Shown piece by piece: positions 22,051 through 30,489 of a stretch of DNA of 33,668 bases (within the stretch, counting starts at the first letter, position 1; each line of letters opens with the position of its first letter). A program made the translations under genes and the position numbers. Below the pieces are notes generated by a model that did not search any database, was not told where the DNA came from, and saw only the letters and a program-made list of their open reading frames with translations. This stretch comes from Gemmatimonadota bacterium (GTDB lineage Bacteria; Gemmatimonadota; Gemmatimonadetes; Gemmatimonadales; Gemmatimonadaceae): the NCBI GenBank assembly GCA_026387895.1, contig JAPLKT010000022.1:1-33668 (forward strand). The letters run 5' to 3'.

Positions 22051-25000
22051 ATGGAACACTCAGCACACTCTTCTGCCACTCAGGAAAAGACGATATCGGA
22101 TGTGCGCGTTATCGGTCTTGGGGCTGCCGAAATATGGCTCGGCAGCCGTGTTGTTACGCCAACCACCGATGTGCTCTATGCCGTACTGTTGTTTTTAGCG
22201 GTACAGCACCCGAGACCAGTTGCAGCCAACGCGTTGCTTCAAATGATTTGGCCAAACATCGATGAGCCGCGACGGCGTCACTCGCTTCGCCAACTCGTCT
22301 ATCGAATTCGCCGTTTCGGCTGCTCGGTTTCAACAAATAACGGTGCACTGAAGTTGGACGTGGACTCGGTGTCGGCAGACTTTGATCGCACGGTCTCCGC
22401 TGAATGGGTTGCGCAAGCATCACTCGCGGAAGTCCGAGACGCCACCACGCTGTTTGCCGAGTTTTCTCCGAGCTTCTCGCAACCATTCGCCGAGTGGCTC
22501 GACAGATTACGCGCCGATGTGGGGACTCGGGCTCGCGACGCGTGTCTCGAGCGAATCCGAGTAACTAAGTCCCACGGTCGATGGTCTGACGTCGACGAAT
22601 GGGCACGTCTTTGCCTGCAATCTGACTCATTAAATGAAGAGGCGACTTTAGCGCGAGCCGAAGCGATGGCGATGCGCGGTTCCAAGTTAGAAGCCCAATC
22701 GCTTCTCACTGAGTATGTATTGGAACTGGGGGACTCGGCATCGACGGTCGGGCTTCCTGCGCGCGTGCTTCGCAGGAGAATTTCCGAACTCGCTGAGACT
22801 CGGCGATTTTTCGTTCCCGACGGCTCATTCGGTAGAGAGCGCGAGTTTGCGCTTCTCACGGACTCCGCATCCATAGCTAGGCAAGGACGATCAATAGCCA
22901 CATTTGTACACGGCCCGGCCGGCACAGGGAAAACACTACTACTAGATCAATTCGCCACTTTTTGCGAAACGCAGGGCTTTTCTCTGATTCGCGTGCAAGT
23001 TGTTCGCGATTTACATGGAACTTCGGGCTCGCTCCTCACAGACGTGCTGCGAGCGGCACTCCAACTACCTGGGGCACTAGCATGCTCCCCAGAACACCTG
23101 GCCTTTCTACGCGAGTTCGCGGAAAACTCGACAACCGCGCCCCTGTTTTGGCCCAGCAAAGCAACATCCCAGAACATCGACTCGATCGGTACAGCCGTCA
23201 GCTCTCTCTTCCGTGAACTCGAGGTCGAAAAGCCCCTAGCACTCTTTCTGGATGACTATCTAGCCTCGGACACAACGTCGCTAACAATATTGAGTTGCGC
23301 GACAGCTGCGATGAAGGGATGCCGTTTGTTGCTTGTGGTCTCAGCGCGGGAGCATCCGCCACAGTCTCCCTTGGTCAGTGCAGCTCAAGAGATTCGAGAT
23401 TTGCACTTAGGAACCCTCTCGCGAGACGCCACAATGCGCTTCGCTGTATCTGCTGCCGCAATCGGTGGAACAAGCCTAAGCGAGGAGGACCTCGAGAACA
23501 TATATACAGCAACAGGAGGACATCCTCTATTTGTTCGCGAAATCGCCACGTCTCGTTCTAACACATATAACACCTACAGCCTTCCTCAAAACCTCGAGGC
23601 CATCATCTGGGCCAGCGTTCGCGATCTAAGTTCCTCAGCCCAGCGCCTCCTCAGCTTGCTTTCGATACTCCATGGCAGCGAGGGCAGTGAAGACTCGCTG
23701 TCGCTTACTGACCTGCAAGAACTGGACTGCGAAATCATCTTGATAGAGCTGACCACGGCAGGTCTCCTCCCGACGGTGGGTTCTTCGCGCTTAAAACCCT
23801 GTCTCGCCGTCAGCTTGGCTGTGCGAGCTCGACTCTCGCCGACGATTTTATCCTCTCTTCACTTTCGTGCTGGATGCGTCCTCGAACGAAAGGCTATTCT
23901 ATCTGACAGCGCGGCATATGCTCGGGAGGCGGCACGCCACCTAGGCCTCGCTCGAGAGGGGGAAAGAGCAGCACGGTTGCTTAGTGAGGCTGCTGCACGT
24001 CAAATCGCACTGGGAAATAGCTCTGAGGCAGCTGATCTGCTGCAGGTCGCTGCGCGCGCGGCTAATAGTGAGTTGACACGACTTCAGTGCAAGCTGGCTG
24101 AACTGGGCGCAAGAAGGCTTACGGGTGATTGGGAGGGCGTAGCAGCTCTTTGCTCTGAACTTTCGCGCAACACTCGCAAACGAGTTTTAAAATCGACGGA
24201 TCTTCTGGATGTATACCTTACGTCACTCGAGGCCGACATGCATCGAGGCAGCAGTCCCCGGTTGACTATGGCGCGCAGTGCCGCTGTGATGACCGAGAAA
24301 CAGTATCCGCATGACCGCAGGGAGCGTGCAGCAAATCTTACCGCCACGCTCGCTTCCAATCTGGGGGACTGCCAGCACTTGTCTGCTGCCTTAGATGCGC
24401 TCCCGCTCGAGAGCGCCACCGAAAGTCGAGACTCCTTCGACCGGCAACTTGTACACATCATCGCCGAACACGACCTCGGAAGCCTCGAAAACGCGAAGAC
24501 ACAAGCACAGCGACTGGTGTCGCGAGCGAGAATCACAGGATCTGTTGAGGTCCTAGTACGGGCGCTGTTGGCGGCCAGCGTTCCAGAGAGATCGAGCGGT
24601 GACCTCGATACGACTGTCGCTTTGTTGAGGGAAGCACACGCTGAATGTGAATCGCATCAACTCTGGTCTTTGGCTACGCGGTGTGCCGATACTCTCAGCG
24701 GCGTGCTGTTCGATTCTGAGGACTTGGAGCAAGCGCAGAAATGGCAGGAGGTTGCTGACTCCACCTGCAGGTCGGTGTTTTCGCACTGGACGAATCGCAC
24801 AGTTGTTCACCAGCGGCTTCGCCTGAGCGCCCACAGCCAAGCACATGCCACATTCGACCACGCCTTCCTGAGCGACTACACGCAAGTTGTGTTCAGAGAC
24901 GAACTCGCGGTGCGGCGGAATCACGACCTTGCCGCACTAGCCATGCTTGCGCTGCGCCACCAAGATACCGCGGCTCTTAAGCCGATAGTTGATGAGCTGC

Positions 25001-25251
25001 TAGCTGGCATCGTTCAGTGTCGCGGTCAGCGACGGGTCGACTACATCCTAGCAGCGGCCATTGCTGGTGCAAGGGCTCTAGGGCAAGAGTTTAAATCGCG
25101 CCGAGCAGCCGTCGCCTTTTGTGATGAATATCGAAACTCTCCGTTTCCACCGCTTTGGTACCTAGAAGCAACTCTTTCGGAGGACAGTCAGCGCCTCTTT
25201 GGTTTCTCTCAATCGCCTCCCGCGTGCCAAAAAGTGCGGTCCACACCCTAA
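22051..25251 (+). CDS. Large SARP-type transcriptional regulator with ATPase and helical-repeat domains
   Basis: About 1066 residues from ATG 22051. An ATG at 21952 is possible, but the extra 33 residues are Cys-rich and unlike the domain. Residues 15-95 form a winged-helix DNA-binding domain (VRVIGLGAAEIWLGSRVV, LLQMIWPNIDEPRRRHSLRQ, LVYRIRRFG), as in AfsR/SARP proteins. Residues 110-240 fit the bacterial activation domain. An ATPase domain follows, with Walker A HGPAGTGKT (near 287-295) and Walker B PLALFLDDYLAS (near 400). The remaining 550 residues are helical and Ala/Leu-rich, suggesting TPR-like repeats. Such proteins sense an unknown signal and activate nearby or distant genes. By eye this gene uses more TTA, ATA, AGA and A/T-ending codons than its neighbours, so it may have been acquired. 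It is transcribed alone. Confidence 0.8.
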   Translation: MEHSAHSSATQEKTISDVRVIGLGAAEIWLGSRVVTPTTDVLYAVLLFLAVQHPRPVAANALLQMIWPNIDEPRRRHSLRQLVYRIRRFGCSVSTNNGALKLDVDSVSADFDRTVSAEWVAQASLAEVRDATTLFAEFSPSFSQPFAEWLDRLRADVGTRARDACLERIRVTKSHGRWSDVDEWARLCLQSDSLNEEATLARAEAMAMRGSKLEAQSLLTEYVLELGDSASTVGLPARVLRRRISELAETRRFFVPDGSFGREREFALLTDSASIARQGRSIATFVHGPAGTGKTLLLDQFATFCETQGFSLIRVQVVRDLHGTSGSLLTDVLRAALQLPGALACSPEHLAFLREFAENSTTAPLFWPSKATSQNIDSIGTAVSSLFRELEVEKPLALFLDDYLASDTTSLTILSCATAAMKGCRLLLVVSAREHPPQSPLVSAAQEIRDLHLGTLSRDATMRFAVSAAAIGGTSLSEEDLENIYTATGGHPLFVREIATSRSNTYNTYSLPQNLEAIIWASVRDLSSSAQRLLSLLSILHGSEGSEDSLSLTDLQELDCEIILIELTTAGLLPTVGSSRLKPCLAVSLAVRARLSPTILSSLHFRAGCVLERKAILSDSAAYAREAARHLGLAREGERAARLLSEAAARQIALGNSSEAADLLQVAARAANSELTRLQCKLAELGARRLTGDWEGVAALCSELSRNTRKRVLKSTDLLDVYLTSLEADMHRGSSPRLTMARSAAVMTEKQYPHDRRERAANLTATLASNLGDCQHLSAALDALPLESATESRDSFDRQLVHIIAEHDLGSLENAKTQAQRLVSRARITGSVEVLVRALLAASVPERSSGDLDTTVALLREAHAECESHQLWSLATRCADTLSGVLFDSEDLEQAQKWQEVADSTCRSVFSHWTNRTVVHQRLRLSAHSQAHATFDHAFLSDYTQVVFRDELAVRRNHDLAALAMLALRHQDTAALKPIVDELLAGIVQCRGQRRVDYILAAAIAGARALGQEFKSRRAAVAFCDEYRNSPFPPLWYLEATLSEDSQRLFGFSQSPPACQKVRSTP

Positions 25252-25359
25252 CCTGGGCGCATCTACTACCCTAGCCGGCATGTGGACAGTTGGCGGAGCT
25301 TGGCCGCCCTCCGTCGCTCCCAAATGCTCCTCGCCCGGATGCTAGGGCGGTTCGAACAA

Positions 25360-26943
25360 CTATTGGGAAGTCGTGTCGTTGCCCGAGTGACCCATCGGCA
25401 AATGGTACTCCTTCAGCTTGCGGTACAACGTCCGCTCACCAATCGCCAATACCTCGGCCGCCTTACGACGATTCCCGCGACTCTCCCGCAACGCGGCCTC
25501 AATCGCCGCTCGCTCAATCTCGGCCATGGTCATCCCCGGCGTAATGGTCACGGTATTCGCCGACCCCGCCGGAGCGGCCAGTTCAACACCGCCGAGTACC
25601 GGGAACCCTGGGTACATCGTAGAGGCTGGGGCGATCCCCGTGGCGGCAATCGTGGAGAAATGCGCGCGGTCGTCGTCCACCCGCCGGCGCAGCTCCTCCA
25701 CCTGCAACTTGAGCTCCAACAAGCTCCGCACAATAAACTCCAACTCGCGCCCCTCGGCGCGCTCCCCCTCGCGGATCATGGGGCCCACGTGCACCGGCAA
25801 GAACCGGTCGCTCCCCGCACCGCGCAACTGCGACGGAATGTCCTGCACGCCAATCTCGCGCCCCGTGGCCAGCACCACCATCGACTCCACCAAGTTGCGC
25901 AGCTCGCGCACATTGCCCGGCCAGGGGTAGTCCACTAACGCCTGAAGAGCTTCAGGCGAAATCCCACGGAACTCGCGCTCGTGCGTCTGCGTGAACTCCT
26001 GCACAAAGCGGCGCAGTAGCATCACAATGTCGTCGCGACGCTCGCGCAGCGGCGGCAGGTAAATGCGCAGCACATTCAGGCGGTAGTACAGATCGCTGCG
26101 AAAGGTGCCGCGCTCCACCGCGTCGCGCAGGGCGCGGTTGGTGGCGGCCACCACACGCACATCCACCTTGATCGGTGTGGTGCCACCCACGCGGGTCACT
26201 TCGCGCTCTTCCAATACGCGTAAGAGCTTTACTTGGGTGGATTGCGGGATCTCGCCGATCTCGTCTAGAAAGAGCGTACCCCCGTCGGCGAGTTCAAAGC
26301 GGCCAATGCGCCGTTCGGCGGCGCCGGTAAAGGCGCCCTTCTCGTGGCCAAAGAGTTCGCTCTCGAGCAGCGTTTCGGGGAGCGCGCCCACATTCACCGC
26401 AATGAAGGGCTTGGCACGCCGAGGACTCAGGCGGTGGATCGCGCGCGCGACCAGTTCTTTGCCGGTGCCCGATTCCCCTTCGATTAGCACCGTGCTCGAG
26501 ACCGGCGCAATCTGCTCGACTTTCACCAGCACTTCGCGCACCGCTTCGGAGTCGCCGTAGAGCCCAGTTTGTTCGGCCAAGCGGCGGCGCTCGAGCAGTG
26601 CTTTGACGTGCGTGGCGAGTTCGTCGGCACTCACCGGTTTGGTGAGCACGTCGTTGAAGCCTACGCCTTTGAGTCGGGCTTCGAGTTGCGGGTCGCCGAT
26701 GTCGGCCAGCCCCAGGACGGCGGCGCCACTCCAGAGTTGGGCGCGGACTAGGGCGAGCGTTTGTGGGTCGAGCAGGTTCCCCGTGAAGACAATGACATCG
26801 GGGCGGTCGCGGCGGGCTGCGGCACCGATGTCGTCCATTGGGGAGCACATGACCGTACTGATACCGGCCGCCTCAAGCAGTGCGTTGAGGCGGACGGCGG
26901 GTTCGACGTCGGTGAGCGTGATGAGGACGGTCATGTCCGCCAT
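25360..26943 (-). CDS. Sigma-54-dependent transcriptional activator with a degenerate receiver domain
   Basis: From ATG 26943 the protein has 527 residues; the longer open frame back to 27129 lies inside gcvT. Residues 1-120 have a receiver fold, but the phosphoacceptor position after strand 3 reads DVIVFTGN (Thr instead of Asp) and the acidic pair after strand 1 is not kept; the conserved Lys remains in VLTKPVSADEL. The AAA+ domain has GESGTGKE (Walker A), GHEKGAFTGAAERR (the GAFTGA loop that contacts sigma-54), GGTLFLDEIGEIP (Walker B) and YPWPGNVRELRN. A linker with a short coiled coil (ELKLQVEELRRRVDDD) leads to a C-terminal Fis-type helix-turn-helix (AEIERAAIEAALRESRGNRR). It lies 10 bases after gcvT on the same strand, so it is probably cotranscribed with it. 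Confidence 0.9.
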   Translation of the reverse strand: MADMTVLITLTDVEPAVRLNALLEAAGISTVMCSPMDDIGAAARRDRPDVIVFTGNLLDPQTLALVRAQLWSGAAVLGLADIGDPQLEARLKGVGFNDVLTKPVSADELATHVKALLERRRLAEQTGLYGDSEAVREVLVKVEQIAPVSSTVLIEGESGTGKELVARAIHRLSPRRAKPFIAVNVGALPETLLESELFGHEKGAFTGAAERRIGRFELADGGTLFLDEIGEIPQSTQVKLLRVLEEREVTRVGGTTPIKVDVRVVAATNRALRDAVERGTFRSDLYYRLNVLRIYLPPLRERRDDIVMLLRRFVQEFTQTHEREFRGISPEALQALVDYPWPGNVRELRNLVESMVVLATGREIGVQDIPSQLRGAGSDRFLPVHVGPMIREGERAEGRELEFIVRSLLELKLQVEELRRRVDDDRAHFSTIAATGIAPASTMYPGFPVLGGVELAAPAGSANTVTITPGMTMAEIERAAIEAALRESRGNRRKAAEVLAIGERTLYRKLKEYHLPMGHSGNDTTSQ

Positions 26944-26953
26944 CTCGGTGCCT

Positions 26954-28072
26954 TTAGCGATGGGACGCGTTCTTGTAGAACGGGAGTTCGACGATCGTGC
27001 CCGTGAAGCGCTTGCCGCGGATATCGACTTCGAGTGTGTTGCCGGGCTTGGCGTGATCGGTGGGCACATAGCAGGTGCCAATGGCGATCCCGCAACTCGG
27101 CGAGCTCGTGCCACTGCGCACTTCGCCACTCGGGAGTCCGTTCACGAACACCGGATAGCCGTGCCGTGGGAAGGCGCGATCGGCGATCGTGAAGCCCACG
27201 AGTTTCTGCGGGATTCCGGCGGCTTTTTGTGCTTCGAGTGCCGGCTTCCCGACACAGTCACCCTTCTTCATTTTCACGAGCCACTGGAGGTTCGCTTCCA
27301 GCGGGGTGACGGTGTCGTCGATGTCGTTGCCGTAGAGCGCCATCCCCATTTCTAGGCGCAGCGAGTCGCGGCAGCCGAGCCCGGTGGGGGTGACGTTGCC
27401 GTGCTGCATGAGGGCGTTCCAGATGTGCGCGGCGTCGGCGACATCGAAGTAGAGCTCAAAGCCATCTTCGCCCGTGTAGCCTGTGCGCGAGACGACCATG
27501 GGGCCTTTGCCGGCGACCATGCCGTGCTCGAAGTGGTAGTACTTGATCGCGTCGAGGTTGACGTCGGTGAGTGCTTGGAGAATCTCTTGCGCCTTCGGGC
27601 CTTGGAGGGCGAGGAGGGCAATGCGATCGGAGATGTCTTCGAGCGTGGCGTCGAACTTGGCGAGGTGCTGCGAGATGTGGGCGAAGTCTTTGTCTTTGTT
27701 GGACGCGTTGACGACCATCATGAGGTGGTCGGCGGCGCGGTAGACGAGGCAGTCATCTTCGAAAGTGCCGCGGTCGTTGAGGAGTCCGGAGTAGTGCACC
27801 TGTCCGATGGCGAGCGCGGCGACGTTGTTGGTGGTGACGTAGTTGACGAACTCCAGTGCTTGCGGGCCGGTGACGAGGAACTCGCCCATGTGGCTCACGT
27901 CGAACAGGCCGCAGCTGGTGCGCACGGCGTTGTGTTCGGCGGTGATACCGGCGGGGTACTGGACCGGCATTTCGTAGCCGGCGAAGGGGACGATCTTGGC
28001 ACCCAGGGCAACGTGGATGTCGTGGAACGGGGTGCGCTTGAGCGGAGCGGCTGCGGAAACGACGTCGGCCAT
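26954..28072 (-). CDS. gcvT: Glycine cleavage system T protein (aminomethyltransferase)
   Basis: A 372-residue protein of usual length. Family blocks in order are [20 protein letters not shown] (residues 20-39), [20 protein letters not shown] (46-65), [15 protein letters not shown] (near 98-112), [27 protein letters not shown] (near 194-208), [19 protein letters not shown] and FPRHGYPVF. GcvT moves the methylene group from aminomethylated lipoyl-GcvH to tetrahydrofolate and releases ammonia. GcvH and GcvP are not next to it. The upstream gap (28073-28205) is shared with a divergent methyltransferase-like gene and contains a G-rich run. I saw no glycine riboswitch core. Confidence 0.95.
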   Translation of the reverse strand: MADVVSAAAPLKRTPFHDIHVALGAKIVPFAGYEMPVQYPAGITAEHNAVRTSCGLFDVSHMGEFLVTGPQALEFVNYVTTNNVAALAIGQVHYSGLLNDRGTFEDDCLVYRAADHLMMVVNASNKDKDFAHISQHLAKFDATLEDISDRIALLALQGPKAQEILQALTDVNLDAIKYYHFEHGMVAGKGPMVVSRTGYTGEDGFELYFDVADAAHIWNALMQHGNVTPTGLGCRDSLRLEMGMALYGNDIDDTVTPLEANLQWLVKMKKGDCVGKPALEAQKAAGIPQKLVGFTIADRAFPRHGYPVFVNGLPSGEVRSGTSSPSCGIAIGTCYVPTDHAKPGNTLEVDIRGKRFTGTIVELPFYKNASHR

Positions 28073-28136
28073 TGGGGCGGGCTCGCTTGTTTTGTGTTTG
28101 GGAGAGCAGGTACCCCCTAAATATGCCAGAGTGGCA

Positions 28137-28163
28137 GGGGTGGGGGTAGGCGGGGGACGGGGG
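28137..28163 (+). other. G-quadruplex-type G-tract cluster between divergent genes
   Basis: Four runs of four to five G (28137-28140, 28142-28146, 28152-28156, 28159-28163) are separated by loops of one, five and two bases. This satisfies the standard intramolecular G-quadruplex pattern on the plus strand. It lies in the 133-base gap between gcvT and the methyltransferase-like gene. Confidence 0.6.
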
Positions 28164-28205
28164 CGGTGTGCATTTCACCCCCTGCGCTGACGGTAGATTC
28201 CCCTT

Positions 28206-28796
28206 ATGCCCCTCCCCGCCCTCGACACCCCCCTGCTCGCCCGACTCGACGCCCTCTGCGAGGCGGGCTGGGACATTTTCGAGCGCTTTGAACTCGAGGT
28301 GCGCGACCACCGCTTTCACCCCTTTGTCGCCGCAGACTACGCGCGCGTGCAACAGGCGCTGATCACCCACCGCGCACCGGGTCTCCGATTCCTCGAATGG
28401 GGCTCCGCGAGCGGCGTTATCACCATCATGGCCGACCTCCTGGGCTACGAGTCGTACGGGATTGAGCTCGACGGCGCCCTAGTCGACACGGCCCGCACCC
28501 TCGCCCAACGCTTCGACTCCGCTGCGACCTTCGTGGAAGGGAGCTTCCTCCCCACGGGCTTCGCCTTCACCCCACAAAAGCACGAGCCCTGGACCTCCAC
28601 CACCGGGAGCGGCGCGTCGGGGTATCTGCAGCTCGGGAAAGCCCTCGACGACTTTGACGTGGTGTTCGGCTACCCCTGGGGCGGCGAACACCAGATGATG
28701 CGCGACCTCATGCGCCGCTACGGCAACCCCGACGCCCTACTCCTGCTGCATGACGTCGACGACGGCGTGCGCGCCTTCCGCGATCGACGCCGTTAG
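28206..28796 (+). CDS. Class I SAM-dependent methyltransferase-like protein
   Basis: A 196-residue protein. Residues 58-72 (LRFLEWGSASGVITI) match the glycine-containing SAM-binding motif I, and YGIELDGALVDTA (near 80-92) supplies the acidic residue after strand 2 expected of Rossmann-fold methyltransferases. Further on, DFDVVFGYPWGGEHQMM (near 146-162) corresponds to the strand-4 region, and DALLLLHDVDDG closes the fold. The substrate is unknown. The ATG at 28206 has no clear Shine-Dalgarno. The radical SAM gene follows about 80 bases later on the same strand, so the two may act together. Confidence 0.7.
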   Translation: MPLPALDTPLLARLDALCEAGWDIFERFELEVRDHRFHPFVAADYARVQQALITHRAPGLRFLEWGSASGVITIMADLLGYESYGIELDGALVDTARTLAQRFDSAATFVEGSFLPTGFAFTPQKHEPWTSTTGSGASGYLQLGKALDDFDVVFGYPWGGEHQMMRDLMRRYGNPDALLLLHDVDDGVRAFRDRRR

Positions 28797-28876
28797 GGGT
28801 CGGAACAGGGACTTCGCTCGGTATCGGTCGAGCTCGGCGTTTGCTGTCCCATCCGCCGGGCCGTACCTTCTCGCTC

Positions 28877-30433
28877 ATGACCCCCACTCGGACGATTCCA
28901 CTCAAACGCGTCCTCATCGTTAACTGCTACGCCGATGAGACCCGTCGTGCCGTCGCGCGGAGGGGGAAAGTCCCCCAGACCCTCGGGCCGATTTTCCTCG
29001 CCGGTGGGTTCCACGCCGCCCATTGGGACATCAAGATTCACAACGAGCACTCCGACGGGCCGCTCGAAGATCCCGAGCTACTCGCTTGGCCCGACCTGCT
29101 GGTGCTCACCGGGCTGATGACCGCGCTCGATCGAATGCGCCACGTCACGGCCTATGCTCGGACGCGGAATCCTAAGGTGTTGGTAGTGGGCGGCGGTCAC
29201 GTGGCGAGGGCGTTGCCAAAACTTTGCGCCAGCTTCATGGACGTGGTATGCCTCGGCGACGTCGAAGAAATCCGGGACGTCGTTTCCACATTGTTCGGTT
29301 CTGCCTACGCCAGCGAGGACATGACCCCTCGCTTCGACCTAGGCTATTACATCGGGCGATTGGTCGGATACGCCGAATCAACCCGGTACTGCAACTTCAA
29401 GTGTTCGTTTTGCACCTTGAGTGCCGAACGGCGAAAGTACGATGTCCAGCCGATTGACTCGCTCCAAAGGCAACTGCGCGCCATCGGTCGAAAACGCATA
29501 CTGAATTTCAACGACAACAACTTTTTCGGCAGCAATCGCGCCAGTTTTCACGAGCGTGTCGCTTGCGCGCGCCAGAGTTGTGAGGCCGGTCAGTTCGGCT
29601 CTTGGGCCGCGCTGCTGACCGGAGATTGCTTTGCCGACCCCAGCAATCTCCCGCTGGTCAAGGCAGCCGGCTGCAGCGCCCTCTTTTCCGGCGTCGAGTC
29701 ATTCGACGTCAACTGGACCGCCAGCCAGAACAAGAAACAGAACGGCCTGCGCGACCAGGTCGGCATGATTCGGGAGTGCCTCGAGAGCGGAGTCGTCTTC
29801 CTCTACGGCTTGATGGTCGACCTGAACACCCGGAGTATCGCCGAGGCGCGGAGGGAACTCGACATGGTCGTCTCCTGCTCCGACATCACCTTGCCATCCT
29901 ACGTCTCCCTGACCATTCCCTTTCCGGGCACCCCCTTCTTCTACGAGAAGCTCGACGAAGGAAGCATCCTTCCCGGCACCCGGATTCGCGACCTCGACTC
30001 TACCACGATTTCGTTGCGTCCCGTCGACTCGCTCTCCGAGGCCGCCGCGTTCGCCAGAGACCTGCAGTCTATGCGAGGATATCGTCGCCGAATCCTCAAA
30101 CACTCGGCCCGCTTCGCCTGGAAGTATCGCCGTCACCTGAACGCGGATCAGATGGTCTTGTCGCTGCTCAACGGGCTCTTTCTCGCGGCGCCGCTCTCGG
30201 GAACCCTTCCCGCTCGCGTCGGCGCCAGAGCGGCGCCCAGAACCCACGTGAGTACCACCGAGCCGCTCGACCTAGTCTACCGCCCAGCGTTTACCGTCGC
30301 CTCCAAGTATCAGCACCTCTTCGAACCGATCTTCCTGACCGACCCGTCCGGTCGGCTGGCCGATGACGTCGCCGAGGATGTTGACGATGCCAGAAAGGCC
30401 CCAGTCAAGATCACTGTCGCACCGAAGCAATAG
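28877..30433 (+). CDS. B12-binding-domain radical SAM protein
   Basis: About 518 residues from ATG 28877; an earlier ATG at 28841 adds 12 residues (LSHPPGRTFSL) that look untypical. The N-terminal 130 residues form a Rossmann-like cobalamin-binding domain (RVLIVNCYADE, LAGGFHAAHWDIKIHN, DLLVLTGLMTALDR, PKVLVVGGGHVA). The radical SAM cluster motif is CNFKCSFC (Cys172, 176, 179), preceded by AESTRYCNF. The barrel continues with FNDNNFFGS, LFSGVESF, and TIPFPGTPFFYEKL. The C-terminus (about 400-518) is an additional helical region. Enzymes of this class perform methylations, ring closures or rearrangements in lipid, tetrapyrrole and natural-product pathways. The substrate is unassigned. A conserved His in the B12 domain (D-x-H-x-x-G) is not evident, so cobalamin may bind base-off without a His ligand, or not at all. 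Confidence 0.85.
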   Translation: MTPTRTIPLKRVLIVNCYADETRRAVARRGKVPQTLGPIFLAGGFHAAHWDIKIHNEHSDGPLEDPELLAWPDLLVLTGLMTALDRMRHVTAYARTRNPKVLVVGGGHVARALPKLCASFMDVVCLGDVEEIRDVVSTLFGSAYASEDMTPRFDLGYYIGRLVGYAESTRYCNFKCSFCTLSAERRKYDVQPIDSLQRQLRAIGRKRILNFNDNNFFGSNRASFHERVACARQSCEAGQFGSWAALLTGDCFADPSNLPLVKAAGCSALFSGVESFDVNWTASQNKKQNGLRDQVGMIRECLESGVVFLYGLMVDLNTRSIAEARRELDMVVSCSDITLPSYVSLTIPFPGTPFFYEKLDEGSILPGTRIRDLDSTTISLRPVDSLSEAAAFARDLQSMRGYRRRILKHSARFAWKYRRHLNADQMVLSLLNGLFLAAPLSGTLPARVGARAAPRTHVSTTEPLDLVYRPAFTVASKYQHLFEPIFLTDPSGRLADDVAEDVDDARKAPVKITVAPKQ

Positions 30434-30489
30434 GCACGCGAGGTCACCGCGCGCTAAATCCCCCCGCGCGCGCTGGTTAGCTTTCACTC

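Noticed and set aside
28073-28205. Glycine riboswitch upstream of gcvT
   Set aside because: GGGAGAGCAGG on the plus strand resembles part of a glycine aptamer, but it is on the wrong strand for gcvT, and the conserved core and tandem aptamer layout are absent.
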